Origin: Candidatus Thorarchaeota archaeon
GTDB taxonomy: Archaea; Asgardarchaeota; Thorarchaeia; Thorarchaeales; Thorarchaeaceae
Assembly: GCA_016840385.1 (NCBI GenBank)
Contig: JAEOSL010000006.1
Location: forward strand, 1-64,000
Direction of reading: 5' to 3'
Length of the DNA stretch: 64,000 nt
The notes beneath the pieces were generated by a model. It was given only the letters and a program-made list of their open reading frames with translations. It had not been told where the DNA came from and made no database searches. A program made the position numbers and the translations under genes. Shown in pieces: positions 32,079 through 41,333 of the stretch (positions within the stretch are counted from its first letter, which is position 1; each line of letters opens with the position of its first letter).

Positions 32079-33893
32079 TTAACTTGACCTTTGTATAGCT
32101 CTAGGTCTGATTTGAAGTTCATAGAGTGAGTAGTACTTGCCCTTGCTCCGCATGAGATCTGCATGCTTTCCAGTTTCTACTATTTGTCCATTCTCGATGA
32201 CAATTATTCTGTCTGCATTGACAATGGTGGAAAGCCTGTGTGCAATAACAATGGAAGTTCTCCCTGCGAGAAGTGCTTTCATTCCTTTTTGGATTGCATG
32301 TTCAGTATAGATGTCCACTGAACTTGTGGCTTCATCAAGAACAAGGATTTTCGGATTTGCAAGCAGTGCACGTGCAAAGCTGACTAACTGACGTTCTCCT
32401 TCAGACAGTCTACCTCCCCGCTCACCTACTTCTGTATCAAATCCATTTTCAAGATTCTCAAAGATTCGACGAGCTCCAATTACCTCAGTAGCGTTGAGTA
32501 GCTCCTCATCGGTTGCTTCAGGTTTGCCATATCTGATGTTTTCCTTGATAGTGCCCATGAAGAGAAATGGATCTTGTAGAACAAGTCCAATTCTTGCATG
32601 CAATGACCTCTGAGTGACAGAACGAATATCGATGCCATCTATTTTGACTGAACCATCAATAATCTCGTAGAATCTATTCAGTAAACTCACGACTGTTGTC
32701 TTACCAGCTCCCGTATCTCCAACGAGGGCAATGGTTTCTCCAGGTTTGATATCCAATTCAAAGTTCTGAAGAACTACAGGTCCGTCGCCATATCTGAAAG
32801 TCACATCATTGAATTGAACACGACCTTCAATCTCTGGCATTGGTATGGCATCTGGTCGGTCCATTACTGCAGGTACGGAATCAAGTACAGTAAAGACTCG
32901 TTCTCCTCCAGCAAATGCACTCTGAACAGATGTGTAGAAGTTAGCGATGATGAGTATCGGTCTGAAGAATCGATTATTGAACTGTAGGAATAGGACAATC
33001 GTGCCCAAGGACATTACAGAAGCGGGATCTAGATATAGCCATCCTCCGATGAGAAGAACAATTGCAAGTCCTAAGCCGCTGATGAAACGAATTATGGGGA
33101 AGAATCCAGCTTGTGCCTTGCCAGCATCAACATTGGACTCATAATCTGCTTCATTTAATTCTGCAAAAATATCTGCGCTTATTCTCTCACGAGCGAAACT
33201 CTTCGTTACTTTTGCTCCTGAGATACTCTCTGCAAAGTTAGCAGTTACACTTGAAATGGTCTTTCGAGTTCGTCTATATGCCTCTCGTAGTTTCTTTCTG
33301 AAGTAGAGAGTAGTGATCATAAGGACGGGAACAACGGTAAGTGAAGCTATTGCTAGTCGTAAGTCAACTGTGAAGATAACTATACCAATAGCAAAGACAA
33401 TGAAAATCTGTGCAAAGGTACTGATCAGTCCACCTGCTAGTAATTCACTCATTCGGTCAACATCATTTGTCAATCTTGAGATAATTCTCCCACCCGATGA
33501 ATGATCATGAAACTCTTCAGACATTCCTTGTACATGAGTATAGAGATCTTGTCTGATGTCATAGACTGCTCTCTGGCCCATCAGAGCCATTAGATATTCC
33601 GTTCCATATGATGTGACCCATACGAAGAACTGAATAACTATGTAGAGGATTGCTGTATTTGTGATAGCTTCTAGACTTCCAGATATTATCGCTGCTGGAA
33701 AATCGATGTCAATTGCATGTAGGAGAATGAATGGTGTCCAAACACTAAGAGCAATGCCTATCGCTGTTAGTATAGTCACGGCTGCGAACAACTTTCTATA
33801 AGCAAGAAGGTACTCGACCATCCGCCATAGGAGTGTGCGATCCGCATATTCGTAGGACCTTGCATCTGGATCATCAGCATGGTCTAGACTCAA
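32079..33893 (-). CDS. ABC exporter subunit with canonical catalytic Walker B
   Basis: 604 residues: six membrane helices (about 25-320) then a nucleotide-binding domain with Walker A GDTGAGKTT, Q-loop VLQDPF, signature LSEGERQ (non-consensus), Walker B ILVLDEATSSVD with the catalytic Glu, and switch His (AHRLST). It is translationally coupled to the gene at 33890-35863 by a 4-base overlap. The signature faces the partner's degenerate Walker B, so the pair forms a heterodimeric exporter with one active and one degenerate ATP site, as in TM287/288-type exporters. Substrate unknown, probably a drug or lipid. Confidence 0.92.
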   Translation of the reverse strand: MSLDHADDPDARSYEYADRTLLWRMVEYLLAYRKLFAAVTILTAIGIALSVWTPFILLHAIDIDFPAAIISGSLEAITNTAILYIVIQFFVWVTSYGTEYLMALMGQRAVYDIRQDLYTHVQGMSEEFHDHSSGGRIISRLTNDVDRMSELLAGGLISTFAQIFIVFAIGIVIFTVDLRLAIASLTVVPVLMITTLYFRKKLREAYRRTRKTISSVTANFAESISGAKVTKSFARERISADIFAELNEADYESNVDAGKAQAGFFPIIRFISGLGLAIVLLIGGWLYLDPASVMSLGTIVLFLQFNNRFFRPILIIANFYTSVQSAFAGGERVFTVLDSVPAVMDRPDAIPMPEIEGRVQFNDVTFRYGDGPVVLQNFELDIKPGETIALVGDTGAGKTTVVSLLNRFYEIIDGSVKIDGIDIRSVTQRSLHARIGLVLQDPFLFMGTIKENIRYGKPEATDEELLNATEVIGARRIFENLENGFDTEVGERGGRLSEGERQLVSFARALLANPKILVLDEATSSVDIYTEHAIQKGMKALLAGRTSIVIAHRLSTIVNADRIIVIENGQIVETGKHADLMRSKGKYYSLYELQIRPRAIQRSS

Positions 33894-35863
33894 GGTTTCT
33901 CACTCTCCTGAACGGTAACTTTTGAAGCTGTGTCTTTGTTAATATGTGCCGCAAGTTCCATCTCGATAAGTGTCTGGTGTATTGATGAAAACAATCCATC
34001 CTTTGCTATCAATTCCTCATGAGAACCCATCTCAACAATTTGACCTCGTTCCATCATCACGATTAGGTCTGCATTTCTAACAGTACTCAATCGATGGGTA
34101 ATGATGAAGGTCGTTCGATTCGCCATTAGATTTTCTAAAGCCTTCTGAATAAGCATCTCTGTTTTTGCATCAACGGAGCTCGTACTGTCATCAAGAATCA
34201 GGATTTTTGGGTCTGCCAATAGAGCACGAGCAATAGCAATACGTTGTTTTTGACCACCACTTAGAGTAACTCCGCGCTCACCGATTTCAGATTCGTATCC
34301 TTCTTCCAGAGTTAGAATGAAATCATGAATCATGGCTGCCTTAGCAGCATCCTGCACTTCCTCAAGTGAGGCTTCTGGTCTACCAAAGGCGATATTCTCT
34401 TTGATAGTAGCACTAAAGAGAAACGGGTCTTGATGGACCATTCCAACTCGTTTTCTTAGGTCTGTAAGTGCATAAAGTCTGATGTCTACACCATCTATAC
34501 AGATAGTGCCCGGAGGTTCTACCTTGAATCTTTTTCCACCAATGGACACGAATCCATCATCTACCTGATATTCGACATCTTCGATCTTAACTTTCCCATC
34601 AGTTACACTGTATGATTTTTCTTGGTACGTGATTGTACTATTTGCATCAACATCATAGAATCTAGGAATCAGGTTTACCAAGCTTGTTTTTCCTGAACCT
34701 GTTCCGCCTAACAATGCAACAATTTGACCTGATTTAACATTCAAAGTGATATCTCGAAGGATGTAGCTCTCACTACTATAACTGAAGAAGACATTATCGA
34801 AATCAACTGCACCCTTAAACTGCGTAGCATCTACTGGAACCTCTGGGTTCATAACTGCCTCTTCAGCATCCAAAATGTAGAATGTACGTTCACCGGCAGC
34901 AGAGGCTCTCTGATACATTCCGACACCCCAACTTAGGAATCTTGCAGGCATCATAAGCATTCCAATCAGTGTGACAAAGCCCACAAATTCTCCAAGAGTT
35001 AATGTTCCTTCAACAATGAAGAAACCGCCAATGTAGACGAGGAATCCAACAATCGCTCCAAAGAGTGATGGGAGCATCGGATGATAGAATGACATGAGTC
35101 TGCTAGCTTCGACTCTCAGATCCAAGAAACCTCGATTTTCTTCCTCAACCCTTTCAGCTTCCCGTTCTTCTGCGGCATAGGACCTCACAACTTTGTGACC
35201 GTAAACATTCTCAGAGAGCACTGAGCTAAGTTTTCCGTACTGTTTTCGGGCCGCGTAAAAGACGGGTCTTACTTTCTTTGCAAAAACATACATAAACATG
35301 ACAATAATTGGTAAAACAACAAGCATGTAGACGGTGAGACTTGGACTTAGTATATACATGATAAAGAAAGTGCCAATAAGCATTGACAGCCCAATGAAAA
35401 TTACTCTGAAACCCCAAAAGAGGAACTCTCTCATCGTCGTCACATCAGTGGTGACTCTTGCCAACAACTGCCCAGTTTCATTTTCATCATAGAATGCAAG
35501 ATCCTTTTCCATCAAGCTATCATAGAGCTCTTCACGAATTTGATAGATCACTCTCTGGGAACTTATAGCAGCTCCATACCTTCCAATTACATCAAAGAGG
35601 GCGTACGAAGCTCCCAGAGCTACGTAGATTATCACAAACGGGATGAGCTGGTCTAGCTGATTTGCAAGGATGATGTTATCAATAATATGAACAGTTACGA
35701 GGGGAGTAACAAGATTGAAGACATTACCAATACCAGCTGCAAGAATGAATCCAATAAAGAGACGTTTGTTTCTTAGTGAATATCCTGTGAGTCTTCTAAT
35801 ATGACCCAATCTTTCAGCCCCACGAATTTTGGATTTTAACTGTAGATGATAAGAGTTATGCAA
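33890..35863 (-). CDS. ABC exporter subunit with degenerate catalytic site and an insert
   Basis: 657 residues: six membrane helices and a nucleotide-binding domain with Walker A GGTGSGKTS, canonical signature LSGGQKQR, and Walker B ILILDDSTSSVD, where Asp replaces the catalytic Glu. Between Walker A and the Q-loop lies an insert of about 50 residues (YQEKSYSVTDGKVKIEDVEY ... VSIGGKRFKVEP) not found in typical exporters. It is the first gene of the two-gene operon. The degenerate Walker B pairs with the partner's LSEGE signature, so the same composite site is impaired on both sides, which supports heterodimer function. Confidence 0.92.
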   Translation of the reverse strand: MHNSYHLQLKSKIRGAERLGHIRRLTGYSLRNKRLFIGFILAAGIGNVFNLVTPLVTVHIIDNIILANQLDQLIPFVIIYVALGASYALFDVIGRYGAAISSQRVIYQIREELYDSLMEKDLAFYDENETGQLLARVTTDVTTMREFLFWGFRVIFIGLSMLIGTFFIMYILSPSLTVYMLVVLPIIVMFMYVFAKKVRPVFYAARKQYGKLSSVLSENVYGHKVVRSYAAEEREAERVEEENRGFLDLRVEASRLMSFYHPMLPSLFGAIVGFLVYIGGFFIVEGTLTLGEFVGFVTLIGMLMMPARFLSWGVGMYQRASAAGERTFYILDAEEAVMNPEVPVDATQFKGAVDFDNVFFSYSSESYILRDITLNVKSGQIVALLGGTGSGKTSLVNLIPRFYDVDANSTITYQEKSYSVTDGKVKIEDVEYQVDDGFVSIGGKRFKVEPPGTICIDGVDIRLYALTDLRKRVGMVHQDPFLFSATIKENIAFGRPEASLEEVQDAAKAAMIHDFILTLEEGYESEIGERGVTLSGGQKQRIAIARALLADPKILILDDSTSSVDAKTEMLIQKALENLMANRTTFIITHRLSTVRNADLIVMMERGQIVEMGSHEELIAKDGLFSSIHQTLIEMELAAHINKDTASKVTVQESEKP

Positions 35864-35873
35864 CTTGCACTAT

Positions 35874-36290
35874 CTAGCTACATTTCTCTGCGAGTGTAGT
35901 CCCAAGGTTGCGACACTCTTCTAGAACTGATTCACCTGGATAGTCCTTCGCTTTTATTGGTTGCTCGATAACAATCTCTGCATTGAGTTCCTTCAGTTTG
36001 CTATCAATCTCATCTGGAGCTTCTCCACTCCACCCGTACGATCCATACCCCGCAGCTGGGAGACCTTTCAAATCTGGAAGTTCTGATAAGATTCGCTTCA
36101 CCATAGGAAGCACTCTCTTCATTCTGGTAGAACTACCAATTGCCAGAGCACAGAAACCTGTTGTTCCACTGAACTCTTTTGCATCAATAATCTCGCATTC
36201 AGCACCCGCAGCAGTGACTCCTTCACAAATTGCTTCTGCCATTGCTTTTGTTCGACCGCGTGTACTCTCGTAGATGACTCCAACTTTCAT
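35874..36290 (-). CDS. Flavodoxin
   Basis: 138 residues, the short-chain flavodoxin length. The FMN phosphate loop is IYESTRGRTKAMAEAI, and the second loop is LPAAGYGSYGWSGEAP. It is a small FMN electron carrier. It lies 10 bases upstream of the ABC exporter operon on the same strand, so it may be the first gene of that operon. It differs from the flavodoxin-domain protein at 505-1089, which has extra helices. Confidence 0.88.
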   Translation of the reverse strand: MKVGVIYESTRGRTKAMAEAICEGVTAAGAECEIIDAKEFSGTTGFCALAIGSSTRMKRVLPMVKRILSELPDLKGLPAAGYGSYGWSGEAPDEIDSKLKELNAEIVIEQPIKAKDYPGESVLEECRNLGTTLAEKCS

Positions 36291-36400
36291 CTTGATTCTT
36301 TCCGATGTTGATGCTCCTGTAACAAAAGACTATCGAAAGGGGCTTTTCTCCGTTACACCACTTTGCTGATAAGGCTCAATAAGAGCACAGATGTCTGACG

Positions 36401-37069
36401 ATGTCTAAAGATGTTGGAAAGAAAGCAGAAAAAGTCTGCAAGATACTCATCACCAAGTATGGCAAAGAAGTGAGTGAAAGGAAGCTTCCGCCCATTGATG
36501 AGCTCGTTATGACAATCCTTAGTCAACACACCAACGACATCAACATGTATCGTGCATTTGAAAGTTTGAAAGAAACTTACTCTAGTTGGGAGGAAGTCCT
36601 CGTTGCACCACAGGATGAACTGGCTGTAAGTATCCGTTCATCAGGAATGTACAATCTGAAGGCAAAACGGATTCAAGCTACTCTGAGAGAAATCCAAGAA
36701 CGGGTTGGTAAGCTCGATCTATCCCTTATTGAAACGATGGAGATTCCGGAGGCAAAGGAGTGGTTGACATCATTACACGGTGTAGGCCCAAAGACAGCTG
36801 CTATAGTTCTCCTATTCTCATTTGGTCTTCCAGTCTTGCCAGTGGACACACATGTGTGGCGAGTTACAAAACGATTGGGAATAATAGATACGAAGGTTTC
36901 TCGTGAGAAAGCACATGATCTCTTGGAGCAAATAATGCCCAGCGACTGTATTCCTTCTCTAAACAAGAATCTTGTACGACATGGTAGAGAGGTATGTCGA
37001 GCACAGAATCCAAAATGTCCCGATTGTTTTCTGAACAAGATTTGTGATTTCTATAAGTTACTCAAATGA
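36401..37069 (+). CDS. nth: Endonuclease III-type DNA glycosylase
   Basis: 222 residues. The helix-hairpin-helix LTSLHGVGPKTAAIVLL carries the catalytic Lys (about 128). PVDTHVWRV has the catalytic Asp (about 148). A [4Fe-4S] cluster is bound by VCRAQNPKCPDCFLNKIC, with Cys spacing 6-2-5 as in EndoIII. It removes oxidised pyrimidines and cuts the abasic site during base excision repair. The Lys argues for a bifunctional enzyme rather than MutY. It is divergent from the flavodoxin gene. Confidence 0.93.
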   Translation: MSKDVGKKAEKVCKILITKYGKEVSERKLPPIDELVMTILSQHTNDINMYRAFESLKETYSSWEEVLVAPQDELAVSIRSSGMYNLKAKRIQATLREIQERVGKLDLSLIETMEIPEAKEWLTSLHGVGPKTAAIVLLFSFGLPVLPVDTHVWRVTKRLGIIDTKVSREKAHDLLEQIMPSDCIPSLNKNLVRHGREVCRAQNPKCPDCFLNKICDFYKLLK

Positions 37070-37179
37070 TAGTTATGGCGTTTAAACAGTCATTCCATTA
37101 GTAGATACTATCAATACCTTCAATAGGCAATACTCGGTTTTAATCGATAATCATCTATACAAAGCCTGGAGCTTATCGC

Positions 37180-38553
37180 ATGGAATTATTCCTTCTTACT
37201 ATTGGTGCAGCACTTGTACTTGCGTACGTTGGTGCTTCTATTCTCAAACGACTGGGAATTCCTCAAACTCTAGGATTCATGCTTGCTGGTGTTGTTCTTG
37301 GTTTGACTCAGATACTTACCGAGCAAGGGATTAACGATTTGCGATTCTTTGTTGCTCTGGCCCTCGGCCTCATTGGGTACAATATTGGCCATGAATTAAG
37401 TAATCCTGAACTGACAGGAAGTAGAATTCGGAAACTCCTGTTCATCGTTATAATCGAGGCTACTGCGGCTTTTGCACTTGTTTCTTTTCTCACATATTTC
37501 TTATTGTCCTCAATTTCGTTTCCATTACCACTTCCAACTGCACTCCTTTTCGGAGCAGTTGCTAGTGCTACTGCACCGGCGGCAACAGCTGATGTAGTGT
37601 GGGAATCAAAATGTGAAGGCCCTGTCACATCCTCGCTGATGTTTGTTCTTGCTGCTGATGATATTGCAGCTGTGATTCTCACTAATTCCGCTATTGCATT
37701 TGCTCTGTGGACTATTGATTCAAGTACCATAACACTAACCTCTGTGATGATTGAGCCTGTGATAGGCATTATTGGTTCAGTGGTACTGGGTATCGTTGCT
37801 GGCTTTGTTTTTCTCTATCCTGTTAACAAACAGAAAGACAGAGGTAAACTTCTAGAACTTGAGATTGGAATGGTAATCCTACTGATCGGATCTATCCAAG
37901 TCATTAACGGATATCTTGATTCCCTCGGATTTTACATCCACTTCAGTGATATCTTTGCAGCTATGGTCTTTGGATATGTTGTAAGATCCAGAATCAGTAA
38001 GGACAAAGAGCAAGTTCCTGAGCTTCTTGAACGAGTGATGGCTCCAGTTGTGATGATCTTCTTTGTAATGGTCGGAGCCAGAATGGCTCAACTTCTAACA
38101 ACCTCTGAATCACTTCTGCTAATTGCATTAACTGCAGGTCTCTATCTTGGTGGTAGAACCATCGCCAAATACTTTGGAACAGCTCTTGGTGCTCGCATCG
38201 TAAATGAGGTTCCTGCAATCCAGAAGTATCTTGGTGGTTGTCTCCTTTGTCAAGCTGGTGTGGCACTAGGGCTTTCTTTCGTAATTGAAGAAACCTTTGT
38301 AGCACTGGGTGGAGATGCACAGATAATGGGTATCTTAATCCTAGGCGTTGTTGCTGCATCCACAATGATCCTTGAGATGGTGGGACCGATGGCAGTGAAA
38401 AAGAGTCTAAGCGCTGCTGGAGAATTACCAGAAAACGGACCACTTTTCGAACCGGATGAGGTAAAATTGTTCGACGTACCCGAGAAGGCACCCTGCTCTC
38501 TATTACCTCAAGAGGATTCGGATTCAACAATCGACGATGAAATCGAGGTTTGA
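37180..38553 (+). CDS. Cation:proton antiporter of the CPA family
   Basis: 457 residues with 12-13 membrane helices (e.g. LGFMLAGVVLGLTQIL, LLFIVIIEATAAFALVSFLT, LGGCLLCQAGVALGLSFVI). Motifs typical of Na+/H+ exchangers are present: ASATAPAATADVVWES and FVLAADDIAAVILTNS, with paired Asp in the ion site, and a charged C-terminal tail (PENGPLFEPDEVKLFDVPEK). It exchanges Na+ or K+ for protons across the membrane. No regulatory partner is next to it. Confidence 0.85.
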   Translation: MELFLLTIGAALVLAYVGASILKRLGIPQTLGFMLAGVVLGLTQILTEQGINDLRFFVALALGLIGYNIGHELSNPELTGSRIRKLLFIVIIEATAAFALVSFLTYFLLSSISFPLPLPTALLFGAVASATAPAATADVVWESKCEGPVTSSLMFVLAADDIAAVILTNSAIAFALWTIDSSTITLTSVMIEPVIGIIGSVVLGIVAGFVFLYPVNKQKDRGKLLELEIGMVILLIGSIQVINGYLDSLGFYIHFSDIFAAMVFGYVVRSRISKDKEQVPELLERVMAPVVMIFFVMVGARMAQLLTTSESLLLIALTAGLYLGGRTIAKYFGTALGARIVNEVPAIQKYLGGCLLCQAGVALGLSFVIEETFVALGGDAQIMGILILGVVAASTMILEMVGPMAVKKSLSAAGELPENGPLFEPDEVKLFDVPEKAPCSLLPQEDSDSTIDDEIEV

Positions 38554-38595
38554 AATCCGTTAGATTAACAAGAGTCCTCTGCTTTACTCTAGATT

Positions 38596-38889
38596 ATGTC
38601 CGATGACAAATGTATACGTGATGAGCCCTGGCATATTCTTTGTCGCGTAGTAAAACAAGAGGGAAACTGTGCCGCGGGTCACAAAGTTGGAGATGAGGTT
38701 CTCTTTACAGGTGATGAAGTCAAGGGGAAAATCTGCATCAGTGCAATGTACTCTATGCTCCCCAAAATCTATGCGATGATGCACAATGCAAGATTCCCAT
38801 GGCTAGACGATCAATGTATTGCAACACATGCCTGTCCTGATGCGTTTAATCCTTTGATGTATGAATTACACAGGGTTCCACGTGATTGA
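38596..38889 (+). CDS. TIGR04076-family protein
   Basis: 97 residues with five Cys: CIRDEPWHILCRVVKQEGNC, the basic GHKVGDEVLFTGDEV, KGKICISAMYSMLPKIYAMM, and the late IATHACPDAFNPLMYELHRV. This matches the small TIGR04076 family of unknown role found in archaea and anaerobes; the Cys pattern suggests a metal or cluster, unproven. It ends two bases before the converging zinc-ribbon gene. Confidence 0.8.
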   Translation: MSDDKCIRDEPWHILCRVVKQEGNCAAGHKVGDEVLFTGDEVKGKICISAMYSMLPKIYAMMHNARFPWLDDQCIATHACPDAFNPLMYELHRVPRD

Positions 38890-38891
38890 GT

Positions 38892-39272
38892 CTAATCGGA
38901 CTCCTTCTCGAGAACATCTGCATTGGGGTCTTCATTCGGGTCCAATAGTGGAGCGAAAGCTCCCTGAAGATCTTCCAGCACTGCATCTGCCTCTGGGCGA
39001 TTTGACATTACAGGAGCCACTCGACCATACCATCCACAATCAATACAATATAATGCTGGTTGGAAAGAACCTGGGAATACACCTAAATCATGAGATGAAG
39101 TAAGTTTGACCAATCGCGGGCTTTTACAGATGGGACACACTTCAATATCCACATCAAAGCCCTTCTTCTTCCATTCATCCAAAGCTTGTCTAACTGCCAT
39201 GAGTCTTCTTAATTCTTGAAGTTCTTTCGCAGAAAGTTGCCCTGTGGTTGGTCTTGACGCCATGGGTATCAT
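38892..39272 (-). CDS. Small zinc-ribbon protein
   Basis: 126 residues. A helical N-terminus (LQELRRLMAVRQALDEWKKK) is followed by a zinc ribbon with VCPICKSPRLVKL and LYCIDCGWYGR, then an acidic C-terminus (DPNEDPNADVLEKESD). It may bind nucleic acid or act as an adaptor. No recognised family beyond the ribbon. Confidence 0.75.
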   Translation of the reverse strand: MIPMASRPTTGQLSAKELQELRRLMAVRQALDEWKKKGFDVDIEVCPICKSPRLVKLTSSHDLGVFPGSFQPALYCIDCGWYGRVAPVMSNRPEADAVLEDLQGAFAPLLDPNEDPNADVLEKESD

Positions 39273-39393
39273 ACTGATAGCAATAATTTACAATTTACGT
39301 GTTATGATAGGCGCCTGATTGTACCATTCCCTCTGGCTAGTGTAGCCGCATTCTTAAGTTCTGAATTATCTAACGACTAGGTGGATTATTGAA

Positions 39394-39888
39394 ATGAAGG
39401 ATGTTGAGCTCTTCAAACTTGCAGCAAATTCAACTCGAAAGTGGAGAGAAATGGAGATGCACTTACTTAAAGAAAGGGGTTGCAAAGATCTTTCATTTCG
39501 CCCGCAAACTGGAATGTCATCATTGGGGTGGGTCCTAGCGCATCAAGCATCTGTATATGATTTCTCTCTCAACATGCTCATCAAAGCTGGACCTCCTAAG
39601 AATCCGAAACTATTCAAGCTATACACTCCAGGAACCGCAGGTGATTGGGCGGGCACCTCAAGAAAGGAAATCGCAGAATACTATGATTTAGGTGAGAGTG
39701 ATCTTCTCAACTGGATTAATGATGCCAGTGAATCGGAGCTAGAGCGGAAAATTGAGGAAGGAAAAGCTCCATCATACTTTGTTGGAATGACTGTTAGAGA
39801 AGTAATAGCAAGTGCATTTACTCACCTTGATTATCATACTGGTCATCTTACCGCAATCAGAAAGGACTGGGAAAAATCCAGAGGATGA
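39394..39888 (+). CDS. DinB-family protein
   Basis: 164 residues, a four-helix bundle of the DinB/DUF664 type. Candidate metal ligands are His in GWVLAHQASVYDF (about residue 50) and the two His of THLDYHTGHL (about 148-152), the usual three-His set. Members are metal-dependent thiol transferases or hydrolases; the substrate here is unknown. It starts after a GGTGG-containing leader and its stop abuts the converging TIM-barrel gene. Confidence 0.82.
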   Translation: MKDVELFKLAANSTRKWREMEMHLLKERGCKDLSFRPQTGMSSLGWVLAHQASVYDFSLNMLIKAGPPKNPKLFKLYTPGTAGDWAGTSRKEIAEYYDLGESDLLNWINDASESELERKIEEGKAPSYFVGMTVREVIASAFTHLDYHTGHLTAIRKDWEKSRG

Positions 39889-40701
39889 CTACAAGTTACT
39901 CAAACAATCTTCTGCATATTCCTTTGCTCTGATGATATTCTCTTTGTGTCTGTGAGATACCTCGATTGTGAGAGGTCCTTTGTATCCAGAATTGTGAAGG
40001 GTTTCGACTGTTTGATGGAGATTGATCTCACCATCTCCTGGAACTAGATAGTGCCTCTTTCCATTTTCTCCAAGTAGATTTCCATCACTATCTCGAAAGT
40101 GAACGTTGGCAATACGGTTTCCAAAAGCAGTTGTCATCCAATTCATGTCTGAACCATTGATGTGCATGAACTCCATATCAATGGTGATTCCCAGTGACCT
40201 ATTGTTATGTTTTTGAATCTCTTCGAGAATGTAGTGGTCAACATTCTTGATGTATGGGACATTTTCAAAGGTCAACATACAATCTACATCTTCTGCTTTA
40301 TTGAGGAGTATTTCGTACCTCTTTGCCCATCTTGAACTAGCGAGTTGGTCCTGTTCTGGTAAGTGCAACACAGCAACTTTGAGTCCGAGAGTTTCAATCA
40401 ATTCGAACGAGGAATGGACTGTATCGTTGAATTCTTTTTCATCAAAGGATACTACAAGGAATTTTGGTAAATGTATTGAATATGCTTGAAGTGAAAGGTC
40501 ATCAAGAGCTTCTTGTATCGTATCTCTTACCCAGTCCGGTTGATTGCTGTACCAGAGCTCAATGGTATCATATCCTGCATTTTTCACATGAACAAGAGAC
40601 CGAATCATGTTAGCTAGGACTTTCTCCGGTGAGGAGGATGATCTAATCCCGCCAAGTATTGAACATGAAACAAACACAAATGCGCTCTCCTGCTGAATCA
40701 T
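39889..40701 (-). CDS. Sugar-phosphate isomerase/epimerase-like TIM barrel
   Basis: 270 residues of the xylose-isomerase/endonuclease IV fold. The segments MLTFENVPYIKN, SLGITIDMEFMHINGSDM, NVHFRDSDG and GPLTIEVSHRHKE supply Glu, Asp and His ligands for a divalent metal. The protein could isomerise a sugar or inositol derivative; an AP-endonuclease role is less likely given the absence of other endonuclease IV motifs. It overlaps no gene and is coupled to the membrane protein at 40702-41235 (adjacent stop and start). Confidence 0.82.
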   Translation of the reverse strand: MIQQESAFVFVSCSILGGIRSSSSPEKVLANMIRSLVHVKNAGYDTIELWYSNQPDWVRDTIQEALDDLSLQAYSIHLPKFLVVSFDEKEFNDTVHSSFELIETLGLKVAVLHLPEQDQLASSRWAKRYEILLNKAEDVDCMLTFENVPYIKNVDHYILEEIQKHNNRSLGITIDMEFMHINGSDMNWMTTAFGNRIANVHFRDSDGNLLGENGKRHYLVPGDGEINLHQTVETLHNSGYKGPLTIEVSHRHKENIIRAKEYAEDCLSNL

Positions 40702-41235
40702 TCACGAATATAGCTCTAGGAATTCAACAATTTTTGTGTTTATTTCCTTTCTAAACCGTTCTATCTCTTCTCGCATTTCTAGGAATATTGAATCCTTTCC
40801 CTCTACAATCATCTTTCTATGAATCATTCCAATATCATCATTATAGTGAGTGATTCTTGAGTAAATCTCCCAAAGCATTCTCCTCTGATCATCTGGGATA
40901 TACTCTGCACGACCCGATCTTATACCTAGAATCCAGAACCCTTTTCGAAGAGGCATATCTGTTTTGAGTGCTTCAACGTTCACTTTTAATTCCTCAAGCA
41001 GATCAGAAAGCAATGCTCTTCCAGTCTTCCGATTACTCCTGATTTTGAAGACTTCACCCAAAGCTATTCCTGCAAGCATACCGAAAAAGATTGACAACAA
41101 CCTATACCCGTCTCTTATGACTCCTTCAATTCCACCTGGATTGAATATTATCACAACAGAGGCAACGATGATTATCGTAGCAAAGATCGAAAGCCATATT
41201 TTTTGTTCGTCCATTTGACCTAGCTTACTCCACAA
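40702..41235 (-). CDS. Membrane-anchored helical protein, unknown
   Basis: 177 residues. Two N-terminal membrane helices (LSIFATIIIVASVVIIF and LLSIFFGMLAGIALGEVF) are followed by a cytoplasmic helical domain (RKTGRALLSDLLEELKVNVE ... REEIERFRKEINTKIVEF). No known family. It is the gene directly upstream of the TIM-barrel enzyme on the same strand. Confidence 0.65.
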   Translation of the reverse strand: MWSKLGQMDEQKIWLSIFATIIIVASVVIIFNPGGIEGVIRDGYRLLSIFFGMLAGIALGEVFKIRSNRKTGRALLSDLLEELKVNVEALKTDMPLRKGFWILGIRSGRAEYIPDDQRRMLWEIYSRITHYNDDIGMIHRKMIVEGKDSIFLEMREEIERFRKEINTKIVEFLELYS

Positions 41236-41296
41236 GTTGTATGTCCATCAAGTCCACTTATTTTTACAGTCTTATGTCTTGTTAAAAGAAAAGAGT

Positions 41297-41320
41297 GGTA
41301 GTGACCAAGTGGTCACCACC
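41297..41320. terminator. Hairpin terminator between two minus-strand genes
   Basis: GGTAGTGACC / GGTCACCACC with loop AAGT and one mismatch; on the minus strand a T-rich run (TCTTTTC) follows. It ends the transcript of the membrane protein at 41334-42821. Confidence 0.75.
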
Positions 41321-41333
41321 CTAGAGGTTTCAT

